The notes below the pieces were generated by a model. The model did no database searches. It was not told the origin of the DNA and was given only the letters and a program-made list of their open reading frames with translations. Below are positions 1 through 6,628 of a stretch of DNA of 10,672 nucleotides, one piece after another. Position 1 is the stretch's first letter; the number at the start of each line of letters is the position of its first letter. The stretch lies in NCBI GenBank assembly GCA_947293975.1, contig CAMYPV010000044.1, positions 1-10,672 on the forward strand, given 5' to 3'. Both the position numbers and the translations under genes were made by a program. Source of the stretch: an uncultured Ezakiella sp. Its GTDB lineage: Bacteria; Bacillota; Clostridia; Tissierellales; Peptoniphilaceae.

Positions 1-230
1 TACGAAAAACTGTACTGTTTTGCACCTACAACCGCCTGAAACGCACCTATTGGGCAAGCGCCAGTCGAGCCTGGGCATGAATAGCAATTAAGTCCAGGAA
101 CACAAACTCTTTTTGCACCGCCAGTGTATATTGTTCCTTTTATAAAGTTTGGCAGATGTATATTTGTAAGTAATGCTGCAATAAATTGCACGAATGTTCT
201 GTTTTTTATAAATGTAATTAACTTATTCAT
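1..230 (-). CDS. 4Fe-4S-binding membrane protein, polyferredoxin-like (partial, C-terminus off the window)
   Basis: The frame opens with ATG at 230 and runs to the window edge, giving 76 visible residues. A basic, hydrophobic N-terminus (about residues 1-35, probably the first membrane-associated segment) is followed by a cysteine cluster at C43, C49, C52 and C59. The core reads VPGLNCYSCPGSTGACPIGA, the signature of the NapH/CcoG/NosR-like 4Fe-4S membrane proteins common in Clostridia, which are thought to pass electrons at the membrane. The start lies one base after the stop of the small CXXC gene, so the two are almost certainly co-transcribed and probably translationally coupled. The ribosome site is weak (AGG in the upstream gene's last codons). 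The rest of the protein, presumably more membrane spans and perhaps a second cluster, lies outside the window. The family call is firm; the electron donor and acceptor are unknown. Confidence 0.82.
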   Translation of the reverse strand, partial: MNKLITFIKNRTFVQFIAALLTNIHLPNFIKGTIYTGGAKRVCVPGLNCYSCPGSTGACPIGAFQAVVGAKQYSFS

Positions 231-231
231 A

Positions 232-375
232 TTAACCTATCCCTACGCACTCCAAGCAAATTCTAATTGCCTTTGATAATACTGAATCACTCTCGCCTCT
301 CATCACGCCGTATGCTATAAATAATATTCCAACAACAAGCGTAATTCCTCTTGCGAGTTTTATTTTGTTTTTCAT
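232..375 (-). CDS. Small CXXC-motif membrane protein, CD1871A-like (47 aa)
   Basis: This short gene begins with ATG at 375 behind a strong AGGTGAG ribosome site (378-384) and stops at 232-234. The protein has a basic start (MKNKIKLARG), one hydrophobic span at about residues 11-24, a short RGESD linker, and a C-terminal amphipathic stretch ending in CLECVGIG, so the CXXC pair is C40 and C43. Length, single span and terminal CLEC-GIG tail match what I recall of the clostridial 'CD1871A family CXXC motif-containing protein', whose function is not established. It sits one base upstream of the 4Fe-4S membrane protein gene and just after a two-component system. I infer a role as a small redox or metal-handling partner of the 4Fe-4S protein. 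The family name rests on memory of its features, not on a search. Confidence 0.85.
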   Translation of the reverse strand: MKNKIKLARGITLVVGILFIAYGVMRGESDSVLSKAIRICLECVGIG

Positions 376-393
376 AACTCACCTCACAAAATG

Positions 394-427
394 ATTTTAA
401 CATTTGAGATATAAAGATGATATAAAG
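394..427 (-). promoter_or_regulatory. Extended -10 promoter with 11-bp-spaced direct repeat (putative response-regulator site)
   Basis: Read leftward, CTTTATATC occurs twice in perfect copies (419-427 and 408-416), starting 11 bp apart. Eight bases later comes TGTTAAAAT (402-394), an extended -10 element. The -35 position (about 417-422) has no good match to TTGACA but overlaps the upstream repeat. An activator of the PhoB/OmpR type, which binds tandem half-sites about one helical turn apart over the -35 region, would fit this layout. The predicted transcript starts near 387 and runs into the CXXC gene after a short leader. The regulator encoded at 1502-2176 is the obvious candidate; that link is inferred. 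Confidence 0.55.
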
Positions 428-460
428 AAAAAAGAGTTTTAAAAATAAATTTTAAAACTC
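428..460 (-). terminator. AT-rich hairpin with U-tract at the end of the kinase gene (terminator or attenuator)
   Basis: Arms 434-444 and 450-460 form a perfect 11-bp inverted repeat (GAGTTTTAAAA/TTTTAAAACTC) around a 5-nt loop. Reading leftward it is followed by six T (433-428). The stem overlaps the kinase's last codons and its stop. Only two of the eleven pairs are G-C, so it may be a leaky terminator that partly separates regulator-kinase transcription from the redox genes downstream. Confidence 0.55.
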
Positions 461-1515
461 ATTCCGCCTTCAATATTTTTTGCAACAATATTTGCATTTA
501 ATTTATTTAAAACATTCTTTACAATCGCAAGGCCAATGCCATATCCACCCGTCTCCCTGCTTCTGGATTTGTCTGATCTGTAAAAAATATCAAAAATTTT
601 CGTCAGTTCCTCTTCGTCAATATTGTTGCCTTTATTTCTAATCTCAAATGTCTTTTTTTCATCATCCATTATAATCTCGATAGCCTCATCGCCAATGCTA
701 TATTTAATTGCATTATCCATCAAGTTGTAAATTGCACGCTGCACAAGCATCACGTCAGTCTTTATATTAAGCTCTCCATCAATGTTGAAGTTTACTTTGT
801 CATTATAAATATTTTCAAAATCAAGTGCCAACTCATCCACAACAGCCTTTATATCAGTATCAATAAATTCTATAGACTTGCTGTCGCTAAGAATTAGCAT
901 ACTATCAATAAGCTGTTGAAGTCTATCAACATTTTTGTCAAGCGACTGTATGAATGGATCATCAGCCTTGTTTTTCTTTTCAAGCTCGAGCTTTGCCCTT
1001 ATAATTGCAACTGGAGTCTTTAATTCATGTGCAACATTTTGACTAAATTCTTTTTTCTCTTTGTAGTTTTTGTAAATCTTATCAATAGCTTGATTAAACG
1101 CGTGCGTCAAATCGGTTATTTCTGTGGAGCCTTTTATAGATTCAATTGCCTTTGTGTTTTCGTGTATATTTTCAACATCAATATTTTTTATCGCCATGGT
1201 CAATTTATCAAGCGGCTTTAGCATTCTATTTATTAGTAAATAAAATATTCCGCCACCAATCAACGACATAATTCCAATTACAATAATTGACAGCCACTTA
1301 AAATCAAATATTGATGTATTATATGCATCATTAAAAACTATCACAACATTTTCAAGTGCGCCTGATTTTTCTAAATTCATTTCAAACTGCTTGGTCAATT
1401 TTAATGCGGAATACTGATATGCTTTGTTCATCGCAACGTTTGTAACTATAATCATTATTATAAATATAAGCACAACTGCAATTACAAGCTTAAAAGCCAT
1501 GCTATTTTTCTTCAT
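439..1515 (-). CDS. Sensor histidine kinase
   Basis: This membrane kinase autophosphorylates and passes phosphate to the response regulator encoded just upstream. Domains in order: membrane span at about residues 9-28, a short external segment of about 45 residues, a second span at about 74-95, a HAMP-like linker, a dimerisation/phosphoacceptor helix with HELKTP (H163), then the ATP-binding domain. The latter shows an N box at NLMDNAIKYS (264-273), an F box at IFDIFYRSDKSRSR, and a glycine-rich G2 box GGYGIGLAIVK (323-333). The G1 box is degenerate (RNKGNNI instead of DxGxGI), as in many Gram-positive kinases, so activity is still likely. The small external loop leaves little room for a ligand domain, so it may sense a membrane signal or a partner protein. 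The start overlaps the regulator gene by 14 bases. The total of 358 residues is usual for this group. Confidence 0.95.
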   Translation of the reverse strand: MKKNSMAFKLVIAVVLIFIIMIIVTNVAMNKAYQYSALKLTKQFEMNLEKSGALENVVIVFNDAYNTSIFDFKWLSIIVIGIMSLIGGGIFYLLINRMLKPLDKLTMAIKNIDVENIHENTKAIESIKGSTEITDLTHAFNQAIDKIYKNYKEKKEFSQNVAHELKTPVAIIRAKLELEKKNKADDPFIQSLDKNVDRLQQLIDSMLILSDSKSIEFIDTDIKAVVDELALDFENIYNDKVNFNIDGELNIKTDVMLVQRAIYNLMDNAIKYSIGDEAIEIIMDDEKKTFEIRNKGNNIDEEELTKIFDIFYRSDKSRSRETGGYGIGLAIVKNVLNKLNANIVAKNIEGGMSFKIYF

Positions 1516-2176
1516 CTATCATATATCCCCTTCCAATTTTATTTTCGATCAAATCAAATCCAAGCGCATTTTTTAATTTTTTTCTAAGAGAAGTTATATG
1601 CACTCGAGCGGAGTTTGAAAACATATCGAGTTCATCATCCCACACATGTTCGATAATTTCCTCAATCGTAATATATCGTCCACGATTTAAAACCAAATAC
1701 TCCAAGATTTGAAACTCTTTTGGAGTAAGTTTAAGTGGCTCGCCCTTTACATACACTCTACGATTTTCTGTGTCAAATTTAAAATCTTTAATCTCTATAA
1801 TCGATGATTCAACAATAGTTCTTCGCCTTAAAAGACTTCTGATTCGAGCCTCCAACTCCTCTGTATAAAAAGGTTTTACAATATAATCATTTGCCCCTAA
1901 ATCAAGCCCAGTAACTCTGTCCTCAACATCTCCACGTGCCGTTAACATGATTACGTTTACAGATTTGTCTCGTTCTCTAATTTTTTTCAAAACCTCAAAT
2001 CCATCCATCTTTGGTAGATTTATATCAAGCACAATCAAATCATAATCATTGATATATTGAAGCTCCTCGCCCTCTTCACCGTCATACGCGCTGTCGACCG
2101 TATAACCAGAAAGTCTAAGCCCCTCAGCAATGGCATCATTTAATTCAACTTCGTCTTCTATAACTAAAATTTTCAT
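1502..2176 (-). CDS. Response regulator, OmpR/PhoB family
   Basis: A 224-residue transcription factor, full length for the family. The receiver domain (1 to about 118) has acidic E7/D8, phosphoacceptor D51 in VLDINLPKMDG, T79 and K101 (KPF). A winged-helix DNA-binding domain follows at about 128-221, with the KLTPKEFQILEYL start, the RVHITSLRKKL recognition-helix region and a GRGYMI wing. The start at 2176 has a strong AAGGAGGG ribosome site at 2180-2187. It is read from a near-consensus promoter and overlaps the kinase gene downstream, so the two form a cognate pair. The likely target is the direct-repeat promoter at 394-427. No copy of that repeat was seen at its own promoter, which suggests constitutive rather than autoregulated expression; this is inferred. 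Confidence 0.96.
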   Translation of the reverse strand: MKILVIEDEVELNDAIAEGLRLSGYTVDSAYDGEEGEELQYINDYDLIVLDINLPKMDGFEVLKKIRERDKSVNVIMLTARGDVEDRVTGLDLGANDYIVKPFYTEELEARIRSLLRRRTIVESSIIEIKDFKFDTENRRVYVKGEPLKLTPKEFQILEYLVLNRGRYITIEEIIEHVWDDELDMFSNSARVHITSLRKKLKNALGFDLIENKIGRGYMIDEEK

Positions 2177-2196
2177 AAGCCCTCCTTGTAAGTCAT

Positions 2197-2225
2197 ATTA
2201 TAAATTGAAATTGAATTTTTTTCAA
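2197..2225 (-). promoter_or_regulatory. Sigma-A-type promoter of the two-component operon
   Basis: Reading leftward, TTGAAA (2225-2220) and a perfect TATAAT (2202-2197) are separated by exactly 17 bases. The predicted start lies near 2190, about 14 bases ahead of the regulator's ATG. The -35 element begins two bases past the U-tract of the kbl terminator, so the operon is insulated from the upstream gene. Confidence 0.8.
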
Positions 2226-2227
2226 AC

Positions 2228-2252
2228 AAAAAACGCAGAGCATAACTCTGCG
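2228..2252 (-). terminator. Rho-independent terminator after kbl
   Basis: A 7-bp stem CGCAGAG/CTCTGCG (2246-2252 and 2234-2240) with a 5-nt loop, followed in the leftward direction by six T (2233-2228). It lies 13 bases beyond the kbl stop codon. Confidence 0.88.
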
Positions 2253-2265
2253 CTTAAAATTTATT

Positions 2266-3450
2266 TTATAATAATCCCATTTGTTCGCCAGTTTTCTTGA
2301 ATGCTTCAACAGCTTGATCGAGTTGATCTTTTGTATGTCCTGCTGTAACCATACATCTTACACGGCCTGTTCCCTTTGGTACTGTTGGGAAAACAATTCC
2401 TGAAACGAAAACGCCGTTTTCAAGAAGCTTTCTTGAAAATTCCATTGTCTTTGCTTCATCGCCAATAATAACTGGAGTAATAGGTGTTTCTGAATGACCT
2501 GTATTAAAACCAAGTGCACCTAATTTTTCTTTGAAGTATTTAGCATTGTCCCACAATCTATCTGTGTATTCTGTTGATTCCATTAGCATCTTAATTGATT
2601 CTGTAATAGCTCCAACTGCTGCTGGCATTAATGATGTTGAGAATAATACTGGTCTTGCTCTGTGAATTAACCATTCATACATAGTCTTTGAACCTGCAAC
2701 ATATCCTCCGATAACACCAATTGCTTTTGAAAGTGTACCGATTGAGAAGTCAACTCTTCCGTGCAAGTTAAAGTGGTCAACTGTACCTCTTCCGCTTTCA
2801 CCAAGAACACCTGAACCGTGAGCGTCATCAACGTATGTCATACATTCATATTTTTCAGCTAGATTTACAATGTCTGGAAGTGGAGCAATGTCTCCATCCA
2901 TTGAGAAAACACCATCAGTAATAATCAAAACATTTTTAGCATCTCCTCTTTTTTCTTTAAGAACAGCTTCCAATGAATCCATATCTGAGTGTTTGTAAAT
3001 AGCTCTATCTGCCTTTGATAATCTTGTTCCGTCAATAATTGACGCGTGATTTAATTCGTCTGAAATGATCAAATCACCTTTGCCTGTAATCGCTTGAATT
3101 GTACCTGCATTACAGTTAAAGCCTGATTGATAAATAAACGCTGCTTCTTCTCTTTTAAATTCTGCAAGAAGTTTTTCCAATTCTTCATGGATGTCCATAT
3201 TTCCGATAATTGTTCTAACAGCACCTGAACCTGCGCCGTATTTGTCAATCATCTTTTTAGCACCATCTTTTAAACGTGGATGGTTTGCAAAACCCAAATA
3301 GTTATTGCTTGAAAGGTTGATAACCTTTTTACCATTAAGAATGATTCCTGCTTCGTCCGGACCTTCTAAAATAGGTAATTTTCTATACACACCATCTTTT
3401 TTCAATTGTTCAATTTCGTCTTTCAAAAATTGTAGTTCGTGAACTGACAT
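2266..3450 (-). CDS. kbl: Glycine C-acetyltransferase (2-amino-3-ketobutyrate CoA ligase)
   Basis: A PLP enzyme of the alpha-oxoamine synthase family. It interconverts 2-amino-3-oxobutyrate plus CoA with glycine plus acetyl-CoA, in the cytosol. Visible signatures: SSNNYLGFANHP (47-58), GAGSGAVRTIIG (72-83), DELNHASIIDG (131-141), DDAHGSGVLGE (208-218; D208 and H211 contact the cofactor) and TLSKAIG with Schiff-base lysine K242. Its 394 residues match Kbl of other bacteria closely. BioF-type 8-amino-7-oxononanoate synthase is the main alternative. The DELNHASIIDGTRLS motif and the absence of other biotin genes favour Kbl, though substrate choice cannot be proved here. No threonine dehydrogenase gene (tdh) lies next to it. 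The start has a strong AAGGAGGT site at 3455-3462. Confidence 0.88.
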   Translation of the reverse strand: MSVHELQFLKDEIEQLKKDGVYRKLPILEGPDEAGIILNGKKVINLSSNNYLGFANHPRLKDGAKKMIDKYGAGSGAVRTIIGNMDIHEELEKLLAEFKREEAAFIYQSGFNCNAGTIQAITGKGDLIISDELNHASIIDGTRLSKADRAIYKHSDMDSLEAVLKEKRGDAKNVLIITDGVFSMDGDIAPLPDIVNLAEKYECMTYVDDAHGSGVLGESGRGTVDHFNLHGRVDFSIGTLSKAIGVIGGYVAGSKTMYEWLIHRARPVLFSTSLMPAAVGAITESIKMLMESTEYTDRLWDNAKYFKEKLGALGFNTGHSETPITPVIIGDEAKTMEFSRKLLENGVFVSGIVFPTVPKGTGRVRCMVTAGHTKDQLDQAVEAFKKTGEQMGLL

Positions 3451-3484
3451 AAATACCTCCTTGTATATATATTATATATTTAAG

Positions 3485-3511
3485 TTTATACTATAGCGCA
3501 CAAAATTTCAA
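3485..3511 (-). promoter_or_regulatory. Possible kbl promoter (short spacer)
   Basis: Reading leftward, TTGAAA (3511-3506) and TATAAA (3490-3485) are separated by only 15 bases, shorter than the 16-18 optimum. The predicted leader of about 30 bases ends at the strong kbl ribosome site. No terminator is visible between queG and kbl, so read-through from queG is an alternative. Confidence 0.35.
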
Positions 3512-3543
3512 GTCATTTTAATGTTTTTGATGTTTTTAAAAAT

Positions 3544-4473
3544 TTAATTATTTATTTTTGAAAAATAATATTTAATCGCCGGCTGTAAATAATCATTTGC
3601 TTTTTTAATTTCTGCTTCTATATATTTTTCAATCGTTTTATCTTTTAAATTTGCCGCGCGTATGATCGCATTTCTCTTTATAATATTTCGCTTGCGCCAA
3701 AAAAATGCCTTGTCACCAAAAATAGTCTTGTAATCCTTGTTCGAATATAAAAACAACTTTTCATAATCGATAGCTTCATTAGGCTTAAACACATCCAATC
3801 CGTTGGGAGTGTTTTTATTGTACGGACAAACCCTCTGACAAATATCGCAGCCGTACAATGTCTTTATATATGGAAAAAACTCCTCATCAATTTCAACCGC
3901 CTGTGTAATGTGACTCAAACATCGCTCTGGCTTAAATGCACTTTCATTTATCGCACCAGTTGGACAGGCTCGCATACATCTATCGCAATCTCCGCAATCA
4001 TAATCAATTTTCTCATTGTACTCGTCAAATCTATCTTCGGTAATTAAATATGCAATATAAAAATAACTTCCACAGTATTTGTTGATTACAAATTCATTCT
4101 TGCCCTTAAAGCCAAGTCCAGAAATTAATGCAACACTTCTGTCAAACAAAGGCCCCGTATCTGCGTAATGATTAAAATTTCCTATTATATTTTTTTCTCT
4201 AATCGTCAAAGCAATTTCATCAAAAATTTTATGGTAATCTTTTGACATCGACCCCATAGACATAACTCCATCACGATTATCATGCTTGTAAGGTATCGAC
4301 AATACTATAATGCTTCCAGCATCTAAACATTCAAAGCTCTTCATTGCCTCTGAATAATATTTCTCCATACTCTCGTAGCTATGTGGTTTTATATATTTAT
4401 TAGCATCCACGATTGTAATCGGACTAAGCCCCATTGATTTTAATAACTTAATGACCTCTGTGTTGTTTCTCAT
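3544..4473 (-). CDS. queG: Epoxyqueuosine reductase
   Basis: QueG is a cobalamin- and 4Fe-4S-dependent cytosolic enzyme that reduces epoxyqueuosine to queuosine in the wobble position of certain tRNAs, the last step of the pathway. The catalytic motif is ADTGPLFDRSVA with D105. Two ferredoxin-like clusters follow: CGDCDRCMRACP (C160, C163, C166, C170) and a second set with C185, C209, C212 and C216 in GCDICQRVCPYN. At 309 residues it is shorter than the roughly 370-390-residue proteobacterial form, lacking most of the C-terminal HEAT-like region, as seen in many Firmicutes. The start has no convincing ribosome site. A TATAAT on this strand ends only three bases upstream, so the message may be leaderless or the promoter may lie elsewhere. 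No other queuosine gene is in the window. Confidence 0.93.
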   Translation of the reverse strand: MRNNTEVIKLLKSMGLSPITIVDANKYIKPHSYESMEKYYSEAMKSFECLDAGSIIVLSIPYKHDNRDGVMSMGSMSKDYHKIFDEIALTIREKNIIGNFNHYADTGPLFDRSVALISGLGFKGKNEFVINKYCGSYFYIAYLITEDRFDEYNEKIDYDCGDCDRCMRACPTGAINESAFKPERCLSHITQAVEIDEEFFPYIKTLYGCDICQRVCPYNKNTPNGLDVFKPNEAIDYEKLFLYSNKDYKTIFGDKAFFWRKRNIIKRNAIIRAANLKDKTIEKYIEAEIKKANDYLQPAIKYYFSKINN

Positions 4474-4482
4474 AAGATTATA

Positions 4483-4512
4483 TTACCACATTTTGTAAAA
4501 ATATGGTATAAT
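4483..4512 (+). promoter_or_regulatory. Extended -10 promoter of the rodA-tdk operon
   Basis: TTACCA (4483-4488), an 18-base spacer and a perfect TATAAT (4507-4512) preceded by TGG (4504-4506), an extended -10. The predicted start near 4519 leaves a leader of only about nine bases, so the weak ribosome site GGTGAT (4519-4524) would sit at the very 5' end of the message. It overlaps the region where the divergent queG promoter must lie. Confidence 0.68.
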
Positions 4513-4527
4513 AAAGTTGGTGATAAA

Positions 4528-5667
4528 ATGTTTTTTAACAAAAAGCGACCTTTTCAGAGGGTCGATTATATTTTGATATTAATAACAATGCTCTTAGTTG
4601 CTTACGGGCTTGTTATTTTAAAATCTGCAACAAATTCTTACGAATCACAAATGGTCTATGTAAGAGGACAATTTTTTGCAACATTACTGGGTGTAATTAC
4701 AATGATATTACTCATGTTTACGCCTCCAGTTGTTTATAAAAAAATGGATTTTATAATCTATGCAATTTCAATCGGATTACTTGTCTACACATTATTAAAA
4801 GGTGAGTCGCAATATATCTCAAAAAGCTGGGTCACAATTGCTGGCTATACTTTTCAGCCTTCAGAATTTGTAAAAGTTGGTCTTATAATGTCGATTGCAA
4901 GTTTTATGGAACGCTTTAAGGAAAGATTTAATCGACTGCCAGTTTTATTATTTTTAATTGCACTTTCCATGCTGCCTGTTGCACTCGTTTTGATGCAGCC
5001 AGATAATGGTACTGCACTTGTTATGATAGGAATGCTTGCAGTAATGTTTTTTATCGGTGGCATTGGATACAAATATATTTTGTCGGCACTCGCTGCACTC
5101 GTAGTTGCAGTTCCAGTATTTTGGTTTAGACTGCCTGATTACGCAAGAAATCGTATCTTCGACTTTTTAGAACCAGAACGCGATTTACTAGGTAGCGGCC
5201 TACAAGCATATATGGGTAAAATTTCAATCGGCAGCGGCAAATTTTGGGGGCGCGGACTTTTTGAAGGCGTTCAAAACAATTCCAACTATATTCCAATTAA
5301 ACATTCAGACTTTATATTTGCAGTTATTGGCGAAGAACTTGGTTTTATGGGTGGATTTTTATTGATACTACTCTATGCGCTGTTAATTATTAGAATGATT
5401 GTAATTGCAAAAAACTCTGATTATTTCTCACGCATAGTAATATCCGGAGTTGTTGCACTATTTTTTATACACATCTGGGAAAACATAGGAATGAATATGA
5501 ATTTAATGCCAATTACTGGTATACCACTTCCATTCGTATCGCACGGCGGTACATTTCAACTTGCAAATTTGATTTGTATAGGATTGGTTTTGGGTATAAA
5601 ATACAATAGTAAAATTGAAATTGAAGTGCCTGGTGCACATATAGATAATTTATTAAGCGGGAGGTAA
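4528..5667 (+). CDS. rodA: RodA/FtsW/SpoVE-family peptidoglycan glycosyltransferase, probably RodA
   Basis: An integral membrane SEDS protein that polymerises lipid II into glycan strands, working with a class B penicillin-binding protein. The 379 residues hold about ten hydrophobic spans. Family landmarks: SKSWVTIAGYTFQPSEFVK (W101 region), LMQPDNGTALV (156-165), SIGSGKFWGRG (233-243), HSDFIFAVIGEELG (259-272) with the invariant aspartate D261, and MNLMPITGIPLPFVS. The segment after that last motif reads HGGTFQLANL, where most members have YGGSS, a mild divergence. RodA is preferred over FtsW or SpoVE from overall motif pattern and length, but the three are hard to separate by eye, and no partner transpeptidase or mreBCD is present. 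It leads a five-gene run; the next gene's ribosome site lies in its last codons. Confidence 0.87.
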   Translation: MFFNKKRPFQRVDYILILITMLLVAYGLVILKSATNSYESQMVYVRGQFFATLLGVITMILLMFTPPVVYKKMDFIIYAISIGLLVYTLLKGESQYISKSWVTIAGYTFQPSEFVKVGLIMSIASFMERFKERFNRLPVLLFLIALSMLPVALVLMQPDNGTALVMIGMLAVMFFIGGIGYKYILSALAALVVAVPVFWFRLPDYARNRIFDFLEPERDLLGSGLQAYMGKISIGSGKFWGRGLFEGVQNNSNYIPIKHSDFIFAVIGEELGFMGGFLLILLYALLIIRMIVIAKNSDYFSRIVISGVVALFFIHIWENIGMNMNLMPITGIPLPFVSHGGTFQLANLICIGLVLGIKYNSKIEIEVPGAHIDNLLSGR

Positions 5668-5668
5668 T

Positions 5669-6022
5669 ATGAATATAAATTATACAGAAACGCTTATCTT
5701 GAACTATCTTTTAAAAAATCAAGATAAGAGTTCAAACGAATACCATATTTATAATGATATAAAATCATACGATATATCATCATCGGATATGGTTGCAGAA
5801 ATTATTAAGTTAAAAAGAAAAAGATTTTTAGAAGAAACTGGCGACGAAAACAAAAGCCTAATCCTGACTCCATCAGGAATTGATTATGCAAAAAGAACTG
5901 TAAGATCAAGTCTTGATTACATTATGAGTCTTGAAAAAGCTTTTGATGATGTAAAGCCAATTCCAGTTGCACAAGTTTCAGAGGCAACATTTATTGAACC
6001 GCCACTCAGCACAAATAACTAA
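5669..6022 (+). CDS. Winged-helix-like protein of unknown function (117 aa)
   Basis: The gene starts one base after rodA's stop, with its GGGAGG ribosome site (5659-5664) inside rodA's last codons, so it is translationally coupled. Residues 5-16 and 36-48 look like helices. They are followed by LKRKRFLEETGDENKSLILTPSG (48-70), which resembles the recognition helix, wing and LT-x-x-G turn of MarR/PadR-type winged-helix folds. After a long helix (about 71-93), the last 25 residues are proline-rich and probably disordered. I do not recognise a specific family. Standing just before a HAAS-like gene, it takes the place a PadR regulator usually occupies, so a DNA-binding partner role is a reasonable inference, but a canonical PadR signature is missing. 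Confidence 0.75.
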   Translation: MNINYTETLILNYLLKNQDKSSNEYHIYNDIKSYDISSSDMVAEIIKLKRKRFLEETGDENKSLILTPSGIDYAKRTVRSSLDYIMSLEKAFDDVKPIPVAQVSEATFIEPPLSTNN

Positions 6023-6031
6023 GGAGATATT

Positions 6032-6628
6032 ATGAATTCAGAATTTTTAAATAATTTAGAAAAATCTCTTCGTGCAGAAACTGTCCCTCAAGAAACCATA
6101 AATATAATTTTAAAATCATACAAAAATTATGTATTAGAAGCGACAGCACGTGGAGAAAATGATGCAGAGATAACAAAAACACTTGGAAATCCAGTAAATC
6201 TTGCAACAGATCTTCGTCAAAAATTAAATATCACGCCAAATGTAGTTACACAGACAGTTAACACTGGCGAAGACAAAGGCAACGAAAAAAGAAGCCTCGG
6301 AGCAATTTTTGGATCGCTTTTACTCGTATTTTTGATCAACTTAGCTGCAGTCCCACTTACAATTGCAGGATTTATTACACTATTTGCAATGTATTTAATT
6401 CCAATTGCTACAATTGGTACGGGAGTATTATTGATAATGTATCAAACTTTATATATAAATGGATATAGACTTGCCTTATCAATGCTAACAAGCATTTCTT
6501 TGGGCATTGGTGCAATTGGATTATCAATATTTGTCATCATTGGATTATGCTATTTAATAAAATGGTTTGCACAATTAACAGCACTATTTTATTCATATCA
6601 GTCGCATTTTATTAGGAGGTACAAATAA
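6032..6628 (+). CDS. HAAS/DUF1700-like membrane protein (198 aa)
   Basis: Residues 1-66 form the helical soluble domain typical of HAAS/DUF1700 proteins: an MNSEFLNNLEKSL start, a KSYKNYVLEA helix, and the TKTLGNPVNLATDLRQK segment that closely follows the family's conserved LG-x-P-x-x-x-A pattern. A polar linker (about 67-88) leads to three or four membrane spans at roughly 90-110, 112-137 and 149-178, ending in a short basic tail (RRYK). Family members usually sit beside a PadR regulator and are thought to pass a signal between it and the membrane; their mechanism is poorly known. A strong AAGGAGAT site (6021-6028) overlaps the previous stop codon. The gene's own stop overlaps the next start (TAATG). 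Confidence 0.82.
   Translation: MNSEFLNNLEKSLRAETVPQETINIILKSYKNYVLEATARGENDAEITKTLGNPVNLATDLRQKLNITPNVVTQTVNTGEDKGNEKRSLGAIFGSLLLVFLINLAAVPLTIAGFITLFAMYLIPIATIGTGVLLIMYQTLYINGYRLALSMLTSISLGIGAIGLSIFVIIGLCYLIKWFAQLTALFYSYQSHFIRRYK

Noticed and set aside
1027..1221. 64-codon open frame on the plus strand inside the kinase gene
   Set aside because: Antisense to a well-supported gene, with no ribosome site or recognisable domain; the F/V/N-rich product is a shadow of the kinase codons.
4474..4527. preQ1 riboswitch ahead of queG
   Set aside because: The gap to the divergent gene is too short and has no hairpin or C-rich/A-rich pseudoknot pattern; QueG is also not usually under such control.
4854..5072. 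72-codon open frame on the minus strand inside rodA
   Set aside because: Antisense to transmembrane codons of rodA, with no ribosome site or domain.
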